A DNA stretch of 64,000 bases from Candidatus Pelagibacter sp. (GTDB lineage Bacteria > Pseudomonadota > Alphaproteobacteria > Pelagibacterales > Pelagibacteraceae), in assembly GCA_028224115.1 (NCBI GenBank), contig JAOIVP010000001.1, positions 25,516 through 89,515 of the forward strand, given 5' to 3'. The notes beneath the pieces are model-generated. The model was not told where the DNA came from, searched no databases, and saw nothing but the letters and a program-made list of their open reading frames with translations. Shown here in pieces: positions 8,185 through 15,194 of the stretch; positions within the stretch are counted from its first letter, which is position 1; each line of letters opens with the position of its first letter. Position numbers and translations under genes: made by a program.

Positions 8185-8952
8185 CTAAGATTTTATATTA
8201 TATCCCTTTTTCAATAATACAGATACTACCCCTATACAAATAAACAAGAAAACTACCATTGAGCCAATACTAATCCATATATTAAAGTCTGATACACCAT
8301 AAAAAGCAAATCTTAGTCCATTAATTAAATAAACTACTGGATTAAAGTATGTAACTGTTTGCCAAAAAGATGGCAACATATCTAATGAATATAAACTTCC
8401 TCCCAAAAATACCATTGGCGTAATAATTAATGTTGGAATGATAGACATTTGTTCAAAGTTAGAGCTCATTAATCCTATTAAAAAACCAAATAATGCAAAT
8501 GTGAATGCAACAAGGATAAGTAAAAAAATTACTAATAATGGATATTTCACATCTACTTCAACAAAAAAAGTTGCAGTAATAAAAATTACTACTCCAACAA
8601 TTAAAGTTTTAGTGGCTCCCGCCCCAACAAAAGCTAAGACTATTTCCAATGTTGAAATTGGTGCAGCTAAAATTTCATAAATAGTTCCATTAAATTTAGG
8701 AAAAAATATTCCAAAAGAAGTGTTGGTAATTGACTGAGTCAATAATGTTAACATTAGTAGACCAGGAACGATATATGAGCCATAACTAATTCCATCAATT
8801 TTTTCAACATAACCACCAATGACAGATCCAAACACAATAAAATAAAGAGAAGTAGATAAAACTGGTGACAGCAAAGATTGCATCAATGTTCTTTTAAATC
8901 TATCCATTTCATGAAGATAAATTGCTTTAAATGCAGGATAATTAAATTTCAT
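8185..8952 (-). CDS. ABC-2 type exporter permease
   Basis: The 255-aa protein has about six membrane segments and the ABC-2 permease pattern: the N-terminal amphipathic helix [14 protein letters not shown], a first helix ending [10 protein letters not shown], the mid-protein [18 protein letters not shown] loop, and the later [16 protein letters not shown] motif with [12 protein letters not shown]. Such permeases pair with one ATPase to export drugs, lipids or polysaccharide. It overlaps the ATPase gene upstream by 11 bp, so the pair forms one two-component exporter. The substrate cannot be told. Confidence 0.9.
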   Translation of the reverse strand: MKFNYPAFKAIYLHEMDRFKRTLMQSLLSPVLSTSLYFIVFGSVIGGYVEKIDGISYGSYIVPGLLMLTLLTQSITNTSFGIFFPKFNGTIYEILAAPISTLEIVLAFVGAGATKTLIVGVVIFITATFFVEVDVKYPLLVIFLLILVAFTFALFGFLIGLMSSNFEQMSIIPTLIITPMVFLGGSLYSLDMLPSFWQTVTYFNPVVYLINGLRFAFYGVSDFNIWISIGSMVVFLFICIGVVSVLLKKGYNIKS

Positions 8953-9877
8953 TATTTTCCTTTACTAAGCTAACAAATATTTTTTCTAAAGTGCTTTGTT
9001 CTGTTTTTAAATCTTTTAGTTTTAAACCAGCGTCTTTAATATCTTGTAATAAATTTGTAATACCAGTTTGTTCAGCTTGAACATTATATGTGTAATCAAT
9101 TGACATCTTATTTTTACCTAAAACTAATTTATATTTGTCTAATCTATCTGGAATTTTAGAAATCTCATCTTGTAGCTCTACAGTCAGTTTTTTGTGTCCC
9201 ATTTTTTTTAATAATTCTTTTGTTTCTTCAACAACTATTATTTCACCTTGGTTTATGACACCTACTCTATCTGCTATTGCTTCAGCTTCTTCAATATAAT
9301 GAGTTGTTAAGATAATCGTAACGCCTGTTTTTCTTAACTCTTCGACAATTTTCCACATATCTTGCCTTAACTCAACATCTACTCCAGCAGTAGGTTCATC
9401 CAAAAATAATATTGAAGGTTCATGAGATAAAGCTTTTGCAATTAAAACTCTTCGCTTCATCCCTCCTGATAATTGTCTCAATCTTTGATCTTTTTTATCC
9501 CAAAGACTTAACTGTTTTAAAATTTTTTCTATATGTTTTGGATCGGGTTTTTTTCCATATAATCCCCTTGAATAAGAGACGTTATTAAAAACTGTTTCAA
9601 ATTGCTCTAAAGTTAATTCTTGTGGAACCAAACCAATTCTCGATCTTGTTTCTCTATAATCATCAATTATATCAAATCCATCAACAGTAACTTTTCCTGA
9701 TGATGGTTTTACGATTCCACAAATTATACTAATTAAAGTAGTTTTGCCGGCACCATTGGGTCCAAGCATTGCAAAAATCTCGCCTTTTTTAATGTTTAAA
9801 TTTATTGTTTTTAGTGCATTAAAGCCATTTTTATAAACTTTTGATAAGTTTTTAATAATTATTTGATTTTCAGACAT
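8942..9877 (-). CDS. ABC-2 exporter ATP-binding protein
   Basis: The ATPase has Walker [10 protein letters not shown], the Q-loop in GLVPQEL, the signature motif QLSGGMKRR, Walker [10 protein letters not shown] with the D-loop, and the H-loop LTTHYIEEA. The C-terminal 80 residues form the extension typical of ABC-2 exporter ATPases (CcmA/DrrA group). The frame opens further upstream at 9901, but the ATG at 9877 ([15 protein letters not shown]) gives the normal family N-terminus, so I prefer it; the product is 311 aa. It overlaps the permease gene and is divergent from the thioredoxin-like gene. Confidence 0.9.
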   Translation of the reverse strand: MSENQIIIKNLSKVYKNGFNALKTINLNIKKGEIFAMLGPNGAGKTTLISIICGIVKPSSGKVTVDGFDIIDDYRETRSRIGLVPQELTLEQFETVFNNVSYSRGLYGKKPDPKHIEKILKQLSLWDKKDQRLRQLSGGMKRRVLIAKALSHEPSILFLDEPTAGVDVELRQDMWKIVEELRKTGVTIILTTHYIEEAEAIADRVGVINQGEIIVVEETKELLKKMGHKKLTVELQDEISKIPDRLDKYKLVLGKNKMSIDYTYNVQAEQTGITNLLQDIKDAGLKLKDLKTEQSTLEKIFVSLVKENNEI

Positions 9878-9944
9878 GTGACCATCAGTATATAGGGACA
9901 ATTTGATTGATTACAATAAGTTAAAATTTATTCTAAAATCAATT

Positions 9945-10313
9945 ATGAAAAAACTTTTAATATTTTTAATTTTTACTTTTACATTAAGTTTTAATGCAAT
10001 TAGCAAAGAGACAACTTACAAAAAAGAGTTATTCGATAAAGCTTTATCTGATGGAAAAGTTGTAGTTGTTAGTTCGTGGATTAAATATTGTACGTCTTGT
10101 GCAAGTCAAATGAAAGTTCTTGATAAAGCAAAAAATGATTTTGATAATATTGAATATTTTAAATTTGATGTAACAAATAAAGAAATTGCTGAATTTTTTA
10201 ACATTCAATATCAAACAACACTCTTAATATTTAAAGATGATAAAGAAGTTTATCGAAGTATTGGTGAAACAACCAAAGAACTTATTTATGATGCTTTAAA
10301 ATCTTCAATTTAA
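9945..10313 (+). CDS. Periplasmic thioredoxin-like protein
   Basis: From the ATG at 9945 the product is 122 aa with a clear signal peptide (MKKLLIFLIFTFTLSFNAIS). The mature part is a thioredoxin fold resembling the C-terminal domain of DsbD: VVVSSWIKYCTSCASQM holds the CxxC active site (Cys-Thr-Ser-Cys), followed by FDVTNKEIAEFFNIQ and the cis-proline-region replaced by QTTLLIF. It should act as a thiol-disulfide reductase in the periplasm, possibly working with the CcdA protein encoded at 14487-15194. An upstream TTG at 9903 could extend the frame, but the signal peptide supports the later start. Confidence 0.75.
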   Translation: MKKLLIFLIFTFTLSFNAISKETTYKKELFDKALSDGKVVVVSSWIKYCTSCASQMKVLDKAKNDFDNIEYFKFDVTNKEIAEFFNIQYQTTLLIFKDDKEVYRSIGETTKELIYDALKSSI

Positions 10314-10314
10314 A

Positions 10315-11757
10315 TCAATTTTTTTTTAATCTCAAAATTATTGCAGGAAGAAAAGTTGCTACAACAAAAGATAAAAATAATAAAGATTGAGTTATAAAAG
10401 GTGAAAATACCTCTTTAGACATCAAGCCCCCAACTAATAAACTTTTTGAAAAATCAGGAAATGGAAATAAAAGAAAACCACCAACTAATCCAATAATAAT
10501 CGCAACATAAGCAGTTCTTTCGTTAACATCTTTATTATAAAAACTATAAAAAACTGTGTAAACAAAAGCACAACAAAATAAGTCAGCCAATAAGAATAAA
10601 TATAAAATATCAAAACCTTTTGATGCAATAAAGAATGAAACTAAGGATATTATAATAATGAAATATTTTGAAAGTTTTAAATAATCAGTTTTCTTATTTA
10701 GATTAAACGTAGCTTTTCCATCGACAACAAAAAGACTTGAAATTGCATTAACCAGAGTGTCCACCGTTGATATGGTTAGCGCCAGTCCAAGTGTGATTAT
10801 TAGCAGTGATAAGGTTTGTGTTTGTTCTTTTAATAATAAAGTAAAAAAACCTAAGTCAGCTCTTTGACTAGGATCAATAGAAAAAGATACCATTCCAGTA
10901 AATCCCATAAAAAAGACTATTGGAATAATTATAAAAAAAGAAATTATTAAACTTTGTTTAAGAGTTTTATAATTTTTTGCAGCATAAACTCTTTGCCAAT
11001 TTCCTTGATGAAATAAATTAGTAGCTGCTACTGCAATAAAAAAAGTTAATCCCGCTGTATAACTTGGGATATAAGAACTACTTAATAATTGTGGATTTTT
11101 ATGTTTAATATATTCAAATGAAAAAGCATTTCCTGTGTAAGATAAAATATAAGAGATTGAAATCAGTAAAAGAATACCAATAACGATCATTTGAATATTA
11201 TCTGTAAAAATCGATGCTCTTAATCCTCCATACAACGTATAAGTAAGTGTTGCTAACAAAACTATTAATGCAGTTACCCATAATTCTGTACCAGATATAT
11301 AATTTATCAATACTGCAACTGCAGTCACTTCAGCACATAAAAATATGAACATATAAAATATGGTCATGAATAAAATTAGTTTAAATAAACTCTTTCCAAA
11401 TTTTTTTCTCATAAATTCGATCAATGATGATCCTTTTGGAAATTCTGTTCTAATTTTTCTTCCTAAATAAATTAAAAAAATCATTGGAAAAGCTGTGCCT
11501 AACGCATATCCAATCACAGCACCTATTCCACCCCATGTAGCAGCAGCTGCAGGGCCAAACAAAATCCAAGCTCCCAACGCAGACGCAACAAGACTTGTTG
11601 TTAATGAAAACAATCCTATGTTTCTATTAGCTGTAAGATAATTGTTTATACCTTTAAATTTATTTGAATGATAAAGGCCTAACACTGTAAATATTAAGCT
11701 TATAATGATTACTAATGATAACGATGTTGATTGACTTATTAAGTATGTTTTATCCAT
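10315..11757 (-). CDS. thiV: Sodium:solute symporter, likely thiamin-precursor transporter
   Basis: The 480-aa protein has about 13 membrane helices and the sodium:solute symporter pattern: LTANRNIGLFSLTTSLVASALGAW near residues 42-65, GAVIGYALGTAFPM, and the sodium-site helix TISTVDTLVNAISS near residue 330. A thiamin-pyrophosphate riboswitch directly overlaps its leader and ribosome-binding site. In SAR11 the riboswitch-controlled symporter of this kind was named thiV and proposed to import the thiamin pyrimidine precursor HMP. The transporter family and the riboswitch are seen here; the HMP substrate is from that literature and not provable from sequence. No thiamin biosynthesis genes are adjacent. 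Confidence 0.88.
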   Translation of the reverse strand: MDKTYLISQSTSLSLVIIISLIFTVLGLYHSNKFKGINNYLTANRNIGLFSLTTSLVASALGAWILFGPAAAATWGGIGAVIGYALGTAFPMIFLIYLGRKIRTEFPKGSSLIEFMRKKFGKSLFKLILFMTIFYMFIFLCAEVTAVAVLINYISGTELWVTALIVLLATLTYTLYGGLRASIFTDNIQMIVIGILLLISISYILSYTGNAFSFEYIKHKNPQLLSSSYIPSYTAGLTFFIAVAATNLFHQGNWQRVYAAKNYKTLKQSLIISFFIIIPIVFFMGFTGMVSFSIDPSQRADLGFFTLLLKEQTQTLSLLIITLGLALTISTVDTLVNAISSLFVVDGKATFNLNKKTDYLKLSKYFIIIISLVSFFIASKGFDILYLFLLADLFCCAFVYTVFYSFYNKDVNERTAYVAIIIGLVGGFLLFPFPDFSKSLLVGGLMSKEVFSPFITQSLLFLSFVVATFLPAIILRLKKN

Positions 11758-11761
11758 TGTT

Positions 11762-11826
11762 CTCCCTTTCTGAATTACCGGACAGGTTCTTAGGGTTTAA
11801 TCTCAGTCTGTTAAGACACCCCTTTA
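11762..11826 (-). promoter_or_regulatory. TPP riboswitch (THI element)
   Basis: Read on the minus strand the leader holds the conserved THI-box parts in order: GGGGTGT (start near 11826), CTGAGA (11806-11801), ACCCT (11796-11792), GAACCTG (11789-11783), GGTAAT (11779-11774) and AAAGGGA (11769-11763). The last part overlaps the AGGGAG ribosome-binding site 5-6 bases before the thiV start, so ligand binding probably hides the site and blocks translation. No separate terminator hairpin is seen. Confidence 0.93.
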
Positions 11827-11885
11827 ATTAAATATATATTTAATTTAGATTTTTTATACTAATAAATTGAGATATATTAATAATT

Positions 11886-12914
11886 ATGAATTACAAAGCA
11901 TCCCCTAAAAGATACTCTGGTATGAAGTACAGAAGATGTGGAAAGAGTGGAGTAGATTTACCTTTAATAAGCCTTGGTCTTTGGCATAATTTTGGTGGAA
12001 GACAACTTAATTCTGAAGCAAAGAAAATGTTATTTTATTCTTTTGATTCAGGAATTACTCATTTCGATTTAGCAAACAATTACGGACCTCCAGCGGGAAG
12101 TGCTGAAGCTAATTTTGGAAAAATTTTAAGTAAAGAATTTAAAAGATATAGAGATGAATTAATTATTTCATCAAAAGCAGGCTATGATATGTGGGAAGGA
12201 CCTTATGGAGAATGGGGTTCTAAAAAATATATCATTGCTAGTTGTGATCAGAGTTTAAAAAGAATGGGACTAGATTATGTGGATATATTTTATTCTCATA
12301 GATTTGATCCGAATACACCATTGGAAGAAACAGCTGATGCATTAGAGCTAATTTATAAATCAGGTAAAGCTTTATATATTGGTATTTCTTCTTATTCTTC
12401 AAAGAAAACTATTGAGATGTTTAATATTTTAAAGAAAAGGAATATTAAAATATTTATCCATCAACCTTCTTACTCTTTAATAAACAGATGGTTTGAAAAG
12501 GATTTAGATAAAAATTTAATTAAACTAGGAATTGGAACTATTGCATTCTCTCCATTAGCGCAAGGCATGTTGTCAGATAAATATTTAAAAGGAATACCGA
12601 AAGCATCCAGAGCAAGTGATCCAAAATCTGCGTTAGACAAAGAATTTATTACTAAAAGAAATATAAAAATAATTTCAGATTTAAATCAAATTGCAAAAAA
12701 AAGAGGTCAAACGTTATCTCAAATGGCTTTGGCTTGGGTACTCAATAATAAAGCGGTCACTACCGCTTTGATTGGAGTGAGCAGTGTTAGACAAATTAAA
12801 GAAAATATTGAAAGTTTAGAAAACTTAAACTTTTCTAAATCAGAGCTTCAGGAAATAGACAAAAAAGCAAAAGAAGGAAATATTAATAAGTGGGCAAAAT
12901 CTAGCTCTTATTAA
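11886..12914 (+). CDS. Aldo/keto reductase (YghZ-like)
   Basis: The 342-aa protein is an aldo/keto reductase: the TIM-barrel opening MKYRRCGKSGVDLPLISLG, catalytic Asp/Tyr in FDLANNYGP, Lys in SSKAGYDMW, and His in FYSHRFDPNTP, followed by AFSPLAQGMLSDKYL and the NADPH-site motif IGVSSVRQIKENI. Closest in type to YghZ/L-glyceraldehyde-3-phosphate reductase and KCNAB-like enzymes. It reduces aldehydes or sugar carbonyls with NADPH in the cytoplasm. The same first residues (YKA..KRYS.M.YR) occur in the truncated relic at 43971-44069, which supports the ATG at 11886. It is divergent from thiV. Confidence 0.9.
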   Translation: MNYKASPKRYSGMKYRRCGKSGVDLPLISLGLWHNFGGRQLNSEAKKMLFYSFDSGITHFDLANNYGPPAGSAEANFGKILSKEFKRYRDELIISSKAGYDMWEGPYGEWGSKKYIIASCDQSLKRMGLDYVDIFYSHRFDPNTPLEETADALELIYKSGKALYIGISSYSSKKTIEMFNILKKRNIKIFIHQPSYSLINRWFEKDLDKNLIKLGIGTIAFSPLAQGMLSDKYLKGIPKASRASDPKSALDKEFITKRNIKIISDLNQIAKKRGQTLSQMALAWVLNNKAVTTALIGVSSVRQIKENIESLENLNFSKSELQEIDKKAKEGNINKWAKSSSY

Positions 12915-13000
12915 AAGAAGTGTTTTTCAATTAAATAATAAAGAGTAAATATTATTAAAGAAGAACAAATAATAATAAAAACTCTCTCTTGATTGCTCAT
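12911..13000 (-). CDS. Possible 29-aa single-helix membrane protein
   Basis: A 29-codon frame starts MSNQERVFIIICSSLIIF and is mostly one hydrophobic helix with a polar N-terminus and a basic tail (EKHFF). Its ATG overlaps the stop codon of the upstream 97-aa gene in a TAATG arrangement, typical of translational coupling. Its stop overlaps the 3' end of the aldo/keto reductase gene on the other strand. It is too short for certainty and no family is recognised. Confidence 0.35.
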   Translation of the reverse strand: MSNQERVFIIICSSLIIFTLYYLIEKHFF

Positions 13001-13293
13001 TATTGCTGACTTTTATGATTCATTATCTCAATCATACATTGGGTTGCATACTCACGCCATTCAGATGAGTTTTTGGTTTTAAGGCTATTTAAATGATCTC
13101 GATTACTTTTAATGTCATCTTGATGTTTTAATTTATCTGCACCATTCAGGTTTGCTTCCATACTAGATAAATTTGTCTCCATCGCTTTTATCCACTCTTT
13201 TCCGAGTTCAACACATTTTTGATCGTCTTTTTCATCACAAATTTGTTTAAAAAAATTGAAAATTACATCATCAGTCTTGATGGCAGTATTCAT
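13000..13293 (-). CDS. Hypothetical helical protein (97 aa)
   Basis: The product is mostly charged and helical, with three cysteines (CDEKDDQKCVELGKEW and the later TQCMIEI). It has no signal peptide or membrane segment. The sequence resembles no family I recognise. It sits 2 bp downstream of the pentapeptide-repeat protein gene, so it is probably the second gene of that transcript, and its stop overlaps a possible 29-aa coding frame. Confidence 0.5.
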   Translation of the reverse strand: MNTAIKTDDVIFNFFKQICDEKDDQKCVELGKEWIKAMETNLSSMEANLNGADKLKHQDDIKSNRDHLNSLKTKNSSEWREYATQCMIEIMNHKSQQ

Positions 13294-13295
13294 AC

Positions 13296-13805
13296 TTACT
13301 TATTGCAAATACCGATAGATCCTGAACCACAAGTTTCACCACCAGTCCAAGTCGCACCAATCAAGTTAGCGCCATCAAAATTAGCATTAGTAATATTTGA
13401 TGAAGTAAAGTTTGCTTCCATTAAATTTGAATTTTGAAAATTTGCTTCTATTAATGTTGCTCCCATAAAATCAACTCTAGTAAGATTAGATCCTGAAAAA
13501 TTAGTTTTTTCAAAATTTGCTCCAATTGAGACTGTTTCATATAAATTTGCTCTCACAAAAGTAGACTCAGGAAAAGTTCCAAATGATAAATTTGAATTCA
13601 TCATAATACTTTTATCGAAGTTCACTTGTATGAAACTCGCAAATGAAAGATTTGAATTTGGAAGATAACTACCTTGTAAATCTTGTGCATCTGAAAATCT
13701 ACAATTTGAGTAATCTACTCCATCAGTCAAAGGATCATCACAAGCTGCATTAGAATTTGTAAAAAATAACAAGCTAAATAAAGTAAGTAGGATTATTTTT
13801 TTCAT
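13296..13805 (-). CDS. Exported pentapeptide-repeat protein
   Basis: The ATG at 13805 gives a 169-aa protein with a clear signal peptide (MKKIILLTLFSLLFFTNSNA). The mature part is built of pentapeptide repeats of the A(N/D/S)(L/F/M)xx type, such as ANLYETVSIGANFEKTNFSG and ANFQNSNLMEANFTSSNI, which fold as a right-handed beta helix. Cysteines near the start and at the end (ETCGSGSIGICNK) may form disulfides. A periplasmic or cell-surface location is likely; the function of such proteins is usually unknown. The frame opens 5 codons further upstream, but only the later start gives a canonical signal peptide. Confidence 0.8.
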   Translation of the reverse strand: MKKIILLTLFSLLFFTNSNAACDDPLTDGVDYSNCRFSDAQDLQGSYLPNSNLSFASFIQVNFDKSIMMNSNLSFGTFPESTFVRANLYETVSIGANFEKTNFSGSNLTRVDFMGATLIEANFQNSNLMEANFTSSNITNANFDGANLIGATWTGGETCGSGSIGICNK

Positions 13806-13890
13806 GTACAATGTTAGCAAGAAAAATATGTCAAAACAATGATTGAAAATTTGAATTTTTTTATAATTAGCTCTAAAAATTCAATGATGT

Positions 13891-14478
13891 TTAATCTTTA
13901 AATAAATTTTCTATTTGCGATTCAGCATCTTTAATTGATTTATCATAATCTAGTGCCATTTGATCAGCACTAATTATATCTACTTTTTCAATACCAAAAA
14001 AATTTAACATATATTTTAACCACGGTGTTAAAAAATCCTCTGAACTGTTTAATTTAGTTCCTCCTGAAGTAATAACTAAATATGCTTGTTTGTTTTGAAG
14101 CAAACCTTCTCTTCTACCATTGGGCTTGAACCTGAACGTTTCTCCAATTCTCGCTGCTAAGTCACACCATGCTTTAAGAGTTGCTGGAGGTCCATGATTA
14201 TAAATTGGAGCTGAAATTATGATAACATCACTCTCTTTTAATTCTTTAACAAGGATGTCTGACAATTTAAACATTTTTTTATGATCTTCAGTTTGATCTT
14301 TTTCCTCAATCTTCATTCCAGACTCTGTCAATCCACTTACAAAAAGCATTTCATCATCTAAATCTCTATAGATAACCTCATCTCCAGGTTTTTTAATTTT
14401 ATCTAAAACCATTTTGGCTAATGCTCTTGATGTAGAACCTTTTTTTCTAGCACTTGAATCTATTTGATAAATTTTCAT
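13891..14478 (-). CDS. FMN-dependent NADH:quinone/azo reductase (AzoR-like)
   Basis: The 195-aa protein has the flavodoxin-like fold: the phosphate loop DSSARKKGSTSRALA (residues 7-21), the flavin loop SAPIYNHGPPATLKAWCD (about 111-128, with the AzoR-type PxYNxxxPxxLKxWxD pattern), and TSGGTKLNSSED near 156-167. Such enzymes reduce quinones, azo compounds or nitro groups with NAD(P)H. It is encoded 8 bp downstream of ccdA on the same strand, so it is probably part of the ppc-ccdA transcript. The real substrate is not evident. Confidence 0.8.
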   Translation of the reverse strand: MKIYQIDSSARKKGSTSRALAKMVLDKIKKPGDEVIYRDLDDEMLFVSGLTESGMKIEEKDQTEDHKKMFKLSDILVKELKESDVIIISAPIYNHGPPATLKAWCDLAARIGETFRFKPNGRREGLLQNKQAYLVITSGGTKLNSSEDFLTPWLKYMLNFFGIEKVDIISADQMALDYDKSIKDAESQIENLFKD

Positions 14479-14486
14479 TAATACTT

Positions 14487-15194
14487 TTAACCGAAATTTT
14501 GCATAAAAGGAAAAATTTTAATTATGTAAAATCCAATTGCCTGTAATTGGTTCGTCAAAATCAAAATACCAGTTATTAAAAGAATGACTCCACCTATTTT
14601 AGATATAATATTTATATTCTTCTTAAAATTCTTTGAAAATAATAAAAATTTTTGAATTAGATAACCTGAAAGAACAAAAGGTATAGCTAAACCTAAGGAG
14701 TAGAAACTTAATAATAATATTGCTCTAGATAATGTTTCTTCAATAGATGCTAGTGCTAAAATTGAACCTAAAATTGGTCCAATACATGGAGTCCATCCAA
14801 AACCAAAAGCAAGACCTATTATGTAAGGAAATAGAATATTTCTTGATTTTCTTGCATCAAATCTTTTTTCATAATTTAGATAAGGAATATTTATTACACC
14901 TATTAATTGAAGTGAAAAAATGATTATAATTATACCCGCAATTATTCTTAAAATTTCTGAATTTTGCAAAAGTGTTTGACCTAAAAAAGAAGCAGAAGCT
15001 CCCAAAATAATAAATACTGTAGAAAAACCAAAACAAAATAAAATTAAAGGCAAAATATTTATTCTTTTTGATTTTAAAATTTCTTGCAATGATTGACCAG
15101 AAATAAAGGAAACGTATCCAGGTATCAAAGGTAAAACACAAGGTGATAGAAAACTAATAAGGCCAGCTCCAAAAGCTATCAACAATTCAATCAT
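14487..15194 (-). CDS. ccdA: CcdA/DsbD-type thiol transporter
   Basis: The 235-aa membrane protein has six hydrophobic helices and the two family cysteines in proline-flanked motifs, Cys19 in SFLSPCVLPLIPGYVSF and Cys137 in GFGWTPCIGPILG. CcdA moves reducing equivalents from cytoplasmic thioredoxin to periplasmic partners, mainly for cytochrome c maturation. The thioredoxin-like exported protein at 9945-10313 is a possible partner. Its start directly abuts the stop of ppc with no gap, so translation is likely coupled. Confidence 0.88.
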   Translation of the reverse strand: MIELLIAFGAGLISFLSPCVLPLIPGYVSFISGQSLQEILKSKRINILPLILFCFGFSTVFIILGASASFLGQTLLQNSEILRIIAGIIIIIFSLQLIGVINIPYLNYEKRFDARKSRNILFPYIIGLAFGFGWTPCIGPILGSILALASIEETLSRAILLLSFYSLGLAIPFVLSGYLIQKFLLFSKNFKKNINIISKIGGVILLITGILILTNQLQAIGFYIIKIFPFMQNFG

